From Saprolegnia diclina VS20 (Eukaryota > Oomycota > Saprolegniomycetes > Saprolegniales > Saprolegniaceae): DNA of 24,306 nt. The stretch is from NCBI RefSeq assembly GCF_000281045.1, contig NW_008246075.1, positions 523,165-547,470 of the forward strand, read 5' to 3'. This document shows positions 8,481-17,343 of the stretch, one piece after another. The position numbers were made by a program, and so were the translations under genes. Numbering within the stretch: position 1 is the stretch's first letter; every line of letters begins with the position of its first letter. The notes under the pieces were generated by a model, which was not told the origin of the DNA, ran no database searches, and saw only the letters and a list, made by a program, of their open reading frames with translations.

Positions 8481-10283
8481 CTACCGCGAGAACGCCTTCT
8501 TTTGCGTCTTGCTGTTGTACGCTGATGGCCCAGCGTCGTCGACTTCGACCTTGCGGTGCACAAATTCGAGGAGGTCCTTGGCGGCCCTACACGATGTCGT
8601 CGCATAAGTCGCCTCGCTGTAGGTAGCGAGGGGCGTACTTGTAGTAGTTGGTGTCGCTCGAGTTGTACAGCATGCAGTTGTCGCACATGAGGACAAGGTC
8701 GGCCTTGAACGCCGCCTTGTTGGCGTACGCATTCTCCTCAATGCGCTTGGCGATCGCCGTCAAATCGATTGGCGTCTTGACGATCTCGAGGTAGTCGGTC
8801 ACGAGCCGCGTGTCGACCGGCTCGTGGAACGGCCACGCGCTGCGGTGGTTCGAGAGCGACTTCCAGAGCGTCTGGAGCTGCGCTTTCAAGCTCCCTGGCT
8901 CGCGGCTCCTACGCACCCGAATAAACTGTGTGAGTGTTCCTGCTTGGCTGCGACGGACGACGTACCCGATGCGGTTGTTGCGGATGATCGTCTGCGACCA
9001 GCCGGCCTCGCCTACGCCACCACGCGAGTCAGATGAGGAGAGCGACGTCGGCGACCGTACGGACACCCGGCACCGAGTAAACGTCGACGAGTCGTGCTTC
9101 ACAAAAGGTCGTCAAGCCCGGATAAACGACATGGGCATGGGAGCGTGCTTGGATCTTCTCCATGAGCATCTAGACAATTCCGTGGAATATGATGAGGTTG
9201 ACGCAAGATGCATTTTGTGTGTACCTTGCGCTGGGTCTGGACCATGGACGTAATGTCGAGGTAGTTGATGTGCTCGTGGATGCAGCACTCCATGAGGGTC
9301 CCGCCGTCGTAGTCCTTGATGTAGCCGAACCAGTTGGGCTTGGGCATCGAGACGATCTTGGAGAAGCCTTGCTTCTTAAAGTACCCGATCGCATAGTTGT
9401 CGGCGTACGTGAGGAAATGCGAGATGCCCTGCGTCTTGACGTACTCCTTGAGGTGGTTCATGAGCCGCGTGCCATACCCCTTCACCTGCTCGCTCGCCGT
9501 AATGGCGCAGAACGCGATCTCGCCAAAGTGGTTTGCCAAGAACGGCCGGTAGCAAATGCCGCCGACGACCGTCTTTTTGTTCTTGAGGATCACCATCGAG
9601 TGGTGGTTGCGGTCAAAGACGAGGCGCACAATGTACTCCTTGGGCATCTTGGGCAGCTGCTTGGAGAAGATGTTCTTGAGCGTCATGAGCTGGATCATGC
9701 GGTCCGGCGTTCCGTCGTTCGTGATCACGTCAAACTCGAGCACGCCCACGTCCTCTTCCTTCTTGGCCATCTCGTCCCGCGACACGATCGGCGCCACGCT
9801 ACCCGCGTCTTCGCTGCGCTTGCGCTTGAGTGAGCCGTCAATTGCCTTGGCCTCGCTCGACGGCGTCGTCTTGGCGCCGGTTGTTTGCGCCTCGGATGCG
9901 TCATGAAGAACTGTGGTATCTTGAATCGTCGCCGTCTCGTCCACCGAATCGGCCGTCGAACCGGCGCCGGCCTCGACCTCCGGCTCGCCAGCGTCCGTCG
10001 CATTGCCTTCCGACGGCGCAGCCTCGACTTCGTCATTGGCATCCATCGGCGACGCGGTCGCAGCGTCTAATACGTCGGCGCTGCCCATGTCCACATCGGC
10101 CGACGGCCCGTCGGCAGCTGCGGCCGTATCGTCCGTAGGCGTCGGCGGAGGCAGCGGCGCCGCGTCGTCCGGGTCATTTGACGTCATGTCGCGGTCGTTG
10201 GCGCCGGCGGGGGATGCAGTGGCCGGCGGCGCGGCCGCGACCGGCGCCAGGCTGTGGCCATCGGCTGCTGTCGCCTCCATCAT
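8481..10283 (-). CDS. GCN5: GCN5-type histone acetyltransferase with bromodomain
   Basis: Catalytic subunit of SAGA/ADA-type coactivator complexes; acetylates histone H3 lysines in the nucleus. Five exons: 10283-9225, 9169-9061, 9011-8966, 8908-8639 and 8586-8481, giving 529 aa. Residues 1-175 are a low-complexity Ala/Pro/Asp-rich leader. The GNAT domain follows (about 180-350), with the catalytic Glu255 in FGEIAFCAI and the acetyl-CoA loop QVKGYGTRL. Splicing restores the family linkers: [11 protein letters not shown], and SVPGVREAGW across intron 2. The bromodomain (about 410-515) has the WPF shelf (430-432) and the acetyl-lysine Asn487 in [11 protein letters not shown]; intron 4 joins YYK to AAKDLLEFV. 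All four introns (55, 49, 57, 52 nt) begin GTAC and end TAG. Intron 3 (8909-8965) is stop-free and a multiple of three, so its removal is inferred from alignment. Confidence 0.94.
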
Positions 10284-10837
10284 ACGAATTCACAGTGCTT
10301 TCAACGCCAGGGTGGTTCACAAATTGCCTGCATATTTTAAGCCAATCATCAATGCGTATTTGAATTTCATCCAATCATCGCGCGGAGAAAGAGCGGTAAT
10401 TCGACCGCGCTCTGCAGGGCATCGAGGACTGAGCCACGATCTGCTTGCACCATCCCTCGCTCGACTAGAGTAGTCGACTATAATAGATTGTGCCTCCTCG
10501 CCATTGGCTACTAGGACTCGATAGGATAGCGCTCGACGCGGCGCCAGGACGACGGTTCAGGTTGCAGACAAGTTGTACACGCATCCATCCAGCTGCTTTG
10601 CCCCATCAAAGGCACCTCGTCACAGGAAGGCGCCAATATATATCACGCAATCTTGGCAACACAGACATGTCGTCTTCTCATGCTATGTGGGTGCCATTTT
10701 GTTGCACTTTCTGTCTCAAAAGATACCGACGGCACTTGCTAGTAGCTTGCACTGCATCAGCCAAAATGCCGAGCTATCGGGTGACGCGACGGCGTCTGGG
10801 GGTCGTCGGGCGTATAGAGTATCGACAAAAAAATCGC

Positions 10838-12342
10838 TTATGAGCCCCGGCGTCGATGTACGCGGCAGCGAGGCGCATCGAAGAGCGGCGCCGTCGGACT
10901 CATCTCGACCGGTCTGGGTCGACGCATACGCGCATCATCAGCACCGGCGCGATCTTCGCCCTCGGCAGTGCTGCGAGGAAGTTGCCAGGACGCCTTGCGC
11001 CGAGCCGGCGTCCTGATCATGCGGGCCCATCTACGTATCGGCCAGTCACACTTGCATATCCCAGAATGCCGCGCCGCAGTACCCCCTTGCGCCACCCGCG
11101 CATGGTCGTGGATGTGGCAGGGACGAGGCCAAGCATGTTGCTCGCCGGCGCGCGTTGGCGACGACGTCGATCTTCCTGCAGCGTACTGGCATCGCATCGA
11201 GACCACTGCGATGCAATAGTGTGGTTAAGGTTTCAAAAATGCCGGTGTCGAGCGTCCCGCCAAAATGAGGCGCCGGCTTCGCGCATGTCGGTGCCCTCGC
11301 CGGCGTAGACCGCGCGCGAGAGAGTGCAGCTTAGACGCCTTCAAGGCCACCTTTGTGCTGCCGACAGTCGAGAGATAAGATACACTTTGGACCGCAACAA
11401 AGAGGCGAATTGCTAGTAGTCTTGTTGGTCACTTCAAGGCGCCCGTTGCACAGGATGAGCGCAAGGCCGGCGCGTCCACCGAGAAGCACCAGTGGAGGAC
11501 ATCATGGACATGGCCGTTCGCCGCCCATCGCGAACACAGCGCAGCCTTTGACGATCGTCGGCGTAGCACCATACGAGTACGTTGCCGCCCTCTCCATCGC
11601 CTTGACTAGGCCTCCTACGATGGCGGTCGCGGCGAGGCGCTCGTCTTGACTGCAAACGCAAGTGCTCTTCCAACGTACGAGTTGACATCGGCGGACGAGT
11701 GGAGCACGCGCGAAGAAGGTGCATGAAGGTCATCCTCATCAATCCTGGCGGCGTAACTTGACGATCGCCATGACGTCGAGGAAGCGCCCATCTCGGTTGC
11801 CGTCGCGGTATCTTTGGTCGACTGGTCCTTCCGGATGGTCGCGATGTTCGGCTGCCAATGGGCAGCTGGTATGGTTGACAAATTCTCAGTCACCTCGACC
11901 ATCAATCGGGTATGTCACCACCATGACTTGCTCCTCGCTCCGCGCTGCGCGCCTCGCTCGCGGCGCATGTCGTCGACAGCCAAGCGCGGGCTCTTCGCCG
12001 TGAAGGACTGCCCAACGCCTGCCCACGCTCAGCGTCGCCTCACGAGACATTCTTGGCGACACCACTGGTACGTTCATATGTCCAAGCAGCCGTTTACTTC
12101 GATTGCTAGGATGACTCCTGTTCTTCTGGTGGAGCACTAGCGCCCACGGTCAACGCTGGCCAATTCACCGTGCCCCACATTGCCGAAAGCTCGGTAACCG
12201 CTTGTTTCAACATGCGAGGCTGGCAGCCTCGGGCCTTATCCGCTCTCGTCCGGCGCCGGACGTAGTCGCGTACCTTGCTCAACGGCGCCGTGGTTTGCAT
12301 CTTTTCTTGGGTGCCGATCGCCGCCGGCACCACGACGGCCAT
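10838..12342 (-). pseudogene. Possible decayed gene remnant (family unknown)
   Basis: The case rests on the frame-hopping protein-like segments described for the surrounding region and on a few GTAC...TAG pairs that could be old introns (for example 11673-11610). Since GC-rich DNA yields long frames by chance on either strand, this is a weak call. It could also be a live multi-exon gene I failed to assemble, or noncoding DNA. Confidence 0.25.
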
Positions 12343-12560
12343 TCGACCAGATGCGAGCGAATGTGGTGCTTTGGTGCGACTGACAAGCGCGCTGCCCTCT
12401 CAAGCCCGATCACAAACCCTTCCCCTATCGAGGGTAGGGTTACTCGCGTCATGGAAACGACCTGTGACCGTCAGTACCTGCACGCTATGAGCTCTAGAAC
12501 CCATAAACTTTTTCATATACCAACGTGTAAAAACGTCGAAAGTGGTAAAAACGACGTCGA

Positions 12561-12572
12561 CCACTTTTCAAC
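12561..12572 (+). promoter_or_regulatory. Initiator-like element of the small membrane protein gene
   Basis: CCACTTTTCAAC lies 28-39 nt upstream of the ATG at 12600. It shares the core CACTTTTCAA with the element before the gene at the right edge (24094-24106). Confidence 0.45.
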
Positions 12573-12599
12573 GACGGCTTCAAACGCCATTGAAAGAAT

Positions 12600-13346
12600 A
12601 TGCTGCGACGACTGCTTCCGAACGGGACGGCGATGCCACGGGCGGCAGCGCCGACAGTCAATGTGTCCGTGACGCACGGGAATGCGACCTTTCTGCCCGC
12701 GACGCAAGCCGTCCTGTCGCTGCCGCCCAAGGCCACCGCCGCCCCCGATGCAAGCAGCGTCGTCCTTCTCTTGTACATAGCGCTGTTCGTCATCCTCCTC
12801 GGCTCAATGCTCGTGTGCTACTTGCTCCGCCGAGCGCCCGCGCGTCGATCGACCGTGCCAGCGCAAATGGCAGCGTCGCCGTACTACGATCGGTTTGGGC
12901 CGCTGACGCCACCGACGCTCCTTGAAGAGGTCGGTCGTCCCTGCACCGAGCCAGAGCTGAGCCCTCTCGACTCGTCGTCGCCTTCATCCTTGCACTCGGA
13001 CGGCGAGACACCGGTCTTGCACGACGAAAAGCCGCGGCTCGTGAGTGTCGATGCGCCGCCCACTTGCATCTTGGCGCATGAAAGTCCAGAGAGTCGCAGT
13101 TGCACGCCGCCGTTCAGCACGCGCGTGCCGTCGTTTTACACGTCACGCTTCACGGACAAGTCGCTGCGCTACTCGGTCAACTCGGAGGCGTCGAGCGACC
13201 GCGACACGTCGCTCTTTGCCACCGTGCGCGACAGCCATCTCTTCAAGGATTTTATGGGCAGCCCGTCGTCGCTCGCGTCGTCCCGGGGCTCGTCGATCTT
13301 GTACACGCGTAGCAGCTCGGTGCTCAACGCACAGTTTTCCGTCTAA
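12600..13346 (+). CDS. Small single-pass membrane protein, Ser/Pro-rich tail, unknown family
   Basis: A 248-aa intronless protein. There is no N-terminal signal peptide. A single strong membrane segment lies at about residues 52-76 (SSVVLLLYIALFVILLGSML), followed by CYLLRRAPARR, a positive flank that predicts the C-terminal part is cytosolic. The N-terminal ~50 residues would be outside and carry three N-x-S/T sequons (NGT, NVS, NAT), consistent with a reverse signal-anchor topology. The cytosolic tail is disordered and rich in Ser/Thr-Pro and Ser runs, with many possible phosphorylation sites. The function is not recognisable; a small receptor-like or adaptor protein is only a guess. The high third-position GC and the initiator-like element support it as a real gene. 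Confidence 0.72.
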   Translation: MLRRLLPNGTAMPRAAAPTVNVSVTHGNATFLPATQAVLSLPPKATAAPDASSVVLLLYIALFVILLGSMLVCYLLRRAPARRSTVPAQMAASPYYDRFGPLTPPTLLEEVGRPCTEPELSPLDSSSPSSLHSDGETPVLHDEKPRLVSVDAPPTCILAHESPESRSCTPPFSTRVPSFYTSRFTDKSLRYSVNSEASSDRDTSLFATVRDSHLFKDFMGSPSSLASSRGSSILYTRSSSVLNAQFSV

Positions 13347-13732
13347 CGACAATAATATCCAACCATCGGCCCTAATACCCGTCTTGCGACATATGAACAA
13401 TCAACTAACAAACAAGGACGCTGCAAGTTTTATAGTTCCTACTCGACGTAAATTGATCTATCGCATTTGCTACTAGTACTATACAACCGAATGCTCTACT
13501 CTAACAAAAGACAAGAATACACCGGTATCAAATACGCTGGACTGCTGTCGCACTGGTCAGTAGTAGCCGTTTCTCGTGCGACGACATCGCCAGGGGCACC
13601 CATGACGCTGACGTCGTACTCCAGAAATCAAAGGGAACAACAACATCACTGACAAACATGCATCTCATGGAATACGTAGTCGCTGAGGTTACAGCCTGAA
13701 ATGAGATGCTGCAAAAAGCAATGGGGAGTTGC
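13347..13732. other. Convergent intergenic region
   Basis: This lies between the 3' ends of the membrane protein gene and the first cyclophilin. It is AT-rich relative to its neighbours. I see no coding signal or clear structured element in it. Confidence 0.5.
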
Positions 13733-14615
13733 CTAGTGGAAGAGTTCGCCGCCGTCGGCCAGCACCACGTCGCGCGCGAGCTTGTCGCTGTCGGAGGCGA
13801 CGCCCGCGGCTTCCATGGCGTCGACGACCTCAAAGCCGTCGACGACTTCGCCAAAGACGACGTGGTGGCCGTTGAGGTGCGGCTGTGGCGCCAGCATAAA
13901 GCAAAACTGCGCGCCGTTCGTGTTCGGTCCGGCGTTGGCCATCTGCAGCACGTAGCGCTTGCTGTGTTCGAGCGCCAAGCCCGCCTTCTCGTCCTCTACC
14001 GCATCGGAATGAGTCTCTTTTGCACGAGATTTGATAAGTACCAAAGTCGCCGCCGTAGATGCTCTTGCCGCCCGTGCCGTTGCCACGTTCCCAGTCGCCG
14101 CACTGCACGACAAAGTTGGCTAAAATCCGATGGCAGCGCGAGCCCTTGTAGCTAAAGCCCCGCGCGTTGTCGCCGGTGACGAGACCGCGAAAGTTCTCGG
14201 CCGTCTTGGGCACAATGTCCATGTAGAGCTAGTCACATCGTTCATCAACATCCATTGGACGAGGTCGTTGCGGTCGTCGTACCTCGGCCGTGACGCGGCC
14301 CGCGGCCACGCCATCGATCGTCACGTCGATCCACACGTAGTGGCGGCCAGGCTTGCGCACCCAGAGATGCATGGCGGTCGGTGGCTCCGCGTCGTCGCCC
14401 GGATGCGGGACTGCCGCGGGATCGTGCACCGCCTTGGCGTCCACCCGCTGGCCAATGTGATAGCCTTCGCTGTCCGCCGCCGCCGGCACGGAGAAGACGC
14501 TGTGCATGACGATCGTGTAGACGATGAAGAGCGCGACGACGGCGCCGACGATCATGGCAGTCGACGCGTTGCGGCCGGAGCGCGGGCGGCCTCCGTCCAA
14601 CTTGCCTGCCACCAT
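13733..14615 (-). CDS. Membrane-anchored cyclophilin (peptidyl-prolyl isomerase), copy A
   Basis: Catalyses cis-trans isomerisation of prolyl bonds; the N-terminal anchor places it in the secretory pathway. Three exons, 14615-14283, 14228-14042 and 13995-13733, give 260 aa. A short basic cytosolic head precedes one membrane segment (about 20-42, [17 protein letters not shown]); the cyclophilin domain starts around residue 95. Splicing joins VTAE to [13 protein letters not shown] and GGDF to [11 protein letters not shown]. The catalytic Arg is in [14 protein letters not shown], and the core [17 protein letters not shown] is intact. The position of CypA Trp121 is His ([10 protein letters not shown]), which in other cyclophilins lowers cyclosporin affinity. 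Both introns (54 and 46 nt) begin GTAC and end TAG. The ATG at 14615 (GACATGG) lies only 79 nt beyond the stop of copy B; an in-frame ATG at 14669 is an alternative. Confidence 0.92.
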
Positions 14616-14694
14616 GTCAAACTGCCACAAACCAAAAAGACCACCAAGAGCGAAGTTCAAAGTAAGCATGTCGAAGTTGTAGTTCGATTGATGA

Positions 14695-15586
14695 CTAATC
14701 AAAGATTTCGCCGCCATCGACAAAGACCACGTTGTGGTCGAGATGGACGCCGTCCTGCTCGACGCCCGAGGTCTCCATCGCGTCGACGACCTCGAAGCCG
14801 TCGACGACTTCGCCAAAGACCACGTGGCGGCCATTGAGGTGCGGCGCGGCGCTGAGCATAAAGCAAAACTGCGATCCGTTGCTGTTGGGCCCCGAGTTGG
14901 CCATCTGGAGAACGTAGCGCTTGCTATGCTCGAGCTTGAGGCCCTCGGGCTCGTCCGCTATCCCACATACATGAGCCGCTATGTCGCGAATTGATTGGAC
15001 TTTGTACCAAACTTGCCGCCGTAGATGCTCTTGCCACCGTAGCCTTTGCCCGTCTCGAAGTCGCCGCACTGCACAACAAAGTTCTTGATGATGCGGTGGC
15101 ACTTGGAGCCCTTGTACTGGAGGCCGAGCGCGTTGTCGCCCGTGACGAGACCGCGAAAGTTCTCGGCCGTCTTGGGCACAATGTCCATAAAGAGCTAGAG
15201 ATGGTGGAGTGGAACTGCGACGGGTTGGTGGAGCATTATACCTCGGCCGTGATGCGCCCCGCCTTCTTGCCATCAATGCTCATGTCGATCCAGACGTAGC
15301 GGCGACCGGGCTTGCGCGTCCATTTGCGCGTTTGGCGCGTGGCGTGGACGGTCGGGACCACCTCGTCGAGCGCAGCGGCCTCGTGCAAGCTCGCTGGCGT
15401 CGCGGGTGACAGCGCACGCTGCATCCAGATGAAGTAGACGACCATGACTGAGGCGACGCAGATCGCAATGAGCTTGGTCACGCTGTTCGCGCCGCCCGCA
15501 GCGAGGCCATGGGGGCGGCGACCGCCACTGGTTCGGGGCAACATCCTGGACGTGTCCACTTGTGACTGCCTCGTGGCAATTGCCAT
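14695..15586 (-). CDS. Membrane-anchored cyclophilin (peptidyl-prolyl isomerase), copy B
   Basis: Tandem paralogue of copy A. Exons 15586-15242, 15194-15008 and 14957-14695 give 264 aa. Exons 2 and 3 have exactly the lengths of copy A (187 and 263 nt) and the introns sit at the same codons, so a duplication is clear. A cytosolic head of ~36 residues is followed by a membrane segment (about 37-55, [16 protein letters not shown]), then a linker with the shared motif [11 protein letters not shown], then the cyclophilin domain: [49 protein letters not shown], and [10 protein letters not shown] (His at the CypA Trp121 position). Introns of 47 nt (GTATAA...CTAG) and 50 nt (GTACAA...ATAG). The start is the first ATG; a second in-frame ATG 14 codons later is possible. 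A 10-bp inverted repeat abuts the start codon. Confidence 0.92.
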
Positions 15587-15619
15587 ACGCACTTAATCGA
15601 TGCACCCACTTAAGTGCGT
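15587..15619. repeat. Perfect 10-bp inverted repeat abutting the cyclophilin B start
   Basis: ACGCACTTAA (15587-15596) and TTAAGTGCGT (15610-15619) are exact inverted copies separated by 13 nt. The left arm touches the start codon of copy B, so the structure falls in its promoter or 5' leader. Confidence 0.6.
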
Positions 15620-16000
15620 TGTGCAATCGTGGCGTCCTGTCCATGCAGCGATGGGCAGCTCCAAGGGTCAATAAGCAAGATTGACCCATGGCAGCTCGCA
15701 GTTGGAGGTCCGAGCTGCCGAGGTAGACGCATACAAGCTCCGCGCTCCTTGCCAAAGAAGACTCTTTTGTGCGCTGGCAAATTCCAGTGCTTAGAAGCGT
15801 GCACCGTATAGCACTTGGTAAAGCTAGCCAACCATGGCGCTTCCAGCTCGTTGAACTGCATGATTGTCGAACGCTCTCACCTCGGCCGACGTCACGTCCC
15901 GCGGTGGCTTGCCCCAGTTGCGTCACATGTGCCCGTTGCTATAGCAGCGAACTTTCTCGAGACGTTGGTCCCAACATTCGACACCGCTGCTTCTTGTCGA

Positions 16001-16016
16001 TCACTTTCGAACAATC
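16001..16016 (+). promoter_or_regulatory. Initiator-like element of the DUF2807 gene
   Basis: TCACTTTCGAACAATC lies only 7-22 nt upstream of the ATG at 16023. TCACTTTC matches the oomycete initiator (YCAYTYY) and CAATC the flanking element. If used, the 5' leader would be very short. Confidence 0.45.
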
Positions 16017-16022
16017 CTCCTC

Positions 16023-17060
16023 ATGGGCAGCTCAACCACGACCGCAACACCAACGACGCCGCCCGTGGACGACACCACGAGTCAGAAGAAGGTGCTGACG
16101 TTCGACGAGACGCACGTGCACGCGCTGCGCGAAGGCGTGAGCGGCAGCAAGGTGTTTGTCAGCACACACTCGGAGAAGCACACGACTGTGGTCTTCACGG
16201 GCGCCCCGGCCGACCTCGAAGCCATCAAAGCACAAGTGCACATGTACAAGCTTGGTAGCCGCGTCCTCGATTTGAGCCGCGACGCGACCACTGTGGAAGG
16301 CCGCGTGCTCATGGAAATCTTCCTCGACGAGGCGCAACCGCTGCGGGCGGTCGAGTCGGTCGGCAGCAGCGAGCTCGTGCTCGAGGACGGCACGCTCGCG
16401 CACCACGCGATCGTCGAGAAGATTGGGTCGGGCGCCATTTTTGTGCACTTTACCAAGGACACGGTGTTGCAGCAGCTCCACACAGTGCTTCGCGGCTCGG
16501 GGCTCATCCAGGTCGACGCCCCCAACCTGACGCTGCACGCCGGCCTCCAAGTCGACGTTGTCGGCTCGGGCTCGACGCACTTCCACGCGCTGCACCTGCG
16601 CGCGCCGACGATGGCAACGAAAGTGACGGGCTCGGGCGACATTTTGCTGGACGCGTCGCACCTTGGCACCGACAAGCTCATGTCGATGGTCACGGGCTCG
16701 GGCGCGATCCGGTACTACGAAGCCGGTATAGTCGGCGAGCACATCGTCGACGTGAGCGGCTCGGGCAAGGTGCTCGCAACGTCGCTCCTCGCCGAGCGCG
16801 TGCTGGCGTCGGTCGTCGGCAGCGGCGAGGTGTGCACGCAGGCGATGAAGGCGCTCGACGGGACAGTGTTTGGCTCGGGCGCCATTGCAGCCTGCGACCC
16901 ATGGCCGGAGCACGTGGCCGTGAGTCCGCGCTTGACGAGCACAATGCACGTGCCCAAGTCGTGGACGGCGCGCGGGCTGCCGACGCGCGACCTCAAGCTG
17001 GGTTTCCGCAAGCAACTCAACCTCTTTGGCAACACCATCTCGATCAACCTAGATCTCTAA
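16023..17060 (+). CDS. DUF2807-type (GIN domain) beta-helix protein
   Basis: A 345-aa intronless protein with the repeat pattern of the DUF2807 / putative auto-transporter adhesin head (GIN) family. GSG (once GSS) turns recur at residues 114, 135, 158, 181, 203, 225, 246, 266 and 284, a period of about 22 residues. Each is followed by a short strand of alternating hydrophobic residues, as expected for the rungs of a right-handed beta-helix. There is no signal peptide and no membrane segment. The family is common in bacteria, especially Bacteroidota, where it is usually exported; the role in eukaryotes is unknown. The first ~25 residues are Thr/Pro-rich and probably disordered. Base composition is like the neighbours, so any transfer from bacteria is old. 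Confidence 0.85.
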   Translation: MGSSTTTATPTTPPVDDTTSQKKVLTFDETHVHALREGVSGSKVFVSTHSEKHTTVVFTGAPADLEAIKAQVHMYKLGSRVLDLSRDATTVEGRVLMEIFLDEAQPLRAVESVGSSELVLEDGTLAHHAIVEKIGSGAIFVHFTKDTVLQQLHTVLRGSGLIQVDAPNLTLHAGLQVDVVGSGSTHFHALHLRAPTMATKVTGSGDILLDASHLGTDKLMSMVTGSGAIRYYEAGIVGEHIVDVSGSGKVLATSLLAERVLASVVGSGEVCTQAMKALDGTVFGSGAIAACDPWPEHVAVSPRLTSTMHVPKSWTARGLPTRDLKLGFRKQLNLFGNTISINLDL

Positions 17061-17343
17061 GCCCATAAATGGAGCTCTAAAGATGAATTCATGTGCTTGT
17101 TTGTGCGAGGAGTCAGTGGCTTTGGGCCCCGGTCGATCGATCCCCTGGTCAACCTCTGCCATTGTGAACATACTCAGTACCTTGTCAACTGCACCGCCTC
17201 AACTGCAAGCTGCTGGATTTGGCCTTCTCCGTCTTGGGTCGCACTGCGTACTACTGTTCTTTTGGCGAGTCCCTTCTTGGAGGACACCACGTTATTGCAT
17301 CCACAGTATTAATTTGCATTGTCGTTCCTACTCGAGTGCATCG

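Larger units (their letters stand above)
10284..12599. other. 2.3 kb region without an intact gene; possible decayed coding sequence
   Basis: I find no intact gene. On the minus strand between about 12342 and 10840, open frames of 70-120 codons follow one another in changing frames, broken by stops. Some pieces look protein-like, with good G/C use at third positions: a segment near 12230-12106 containing RMLKQAVTELSAMWG; one near 11640-11520 containing GATPTIVKGCAVFAMGG; and one near 11300 containing YAGEGTDMREAGASFW. I recognise no family. A short near-palindrome TCGACTAGAGTAGTCGA (10461-10477) lies upstream of GCN5. The left ~200 bp should contain the GCN5 promoter, but I see no clear initiator there. 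Confidence 0.4.
15587..16022. other. Divergent promoter region, cyclophilin B / DUF2807 gene
   Basis: Holds the inverted repeat at 15587-15619 and a smaller hairpin, GGGTCAAT (15665-15672) against ATTGACCC (15680-15687). It also holds three copies of the 8-mer GGCAGCTC or its complement around 15653-15718, and the initiator-like element at 16001-16016. The 83-aa minus frame at 15610-15861 has no recognisable features and overlaps these elements. Confidence 0.5.

Noticed and set aside
15665-15687. Hairpin GGGTCAAT / ATTGACCC as a bacterial-style terminator
   Set aside because: The genome is eukaryotic, there is no T-run, and it sits in a divergent promoter region; kept only as a note under the intergenic region.
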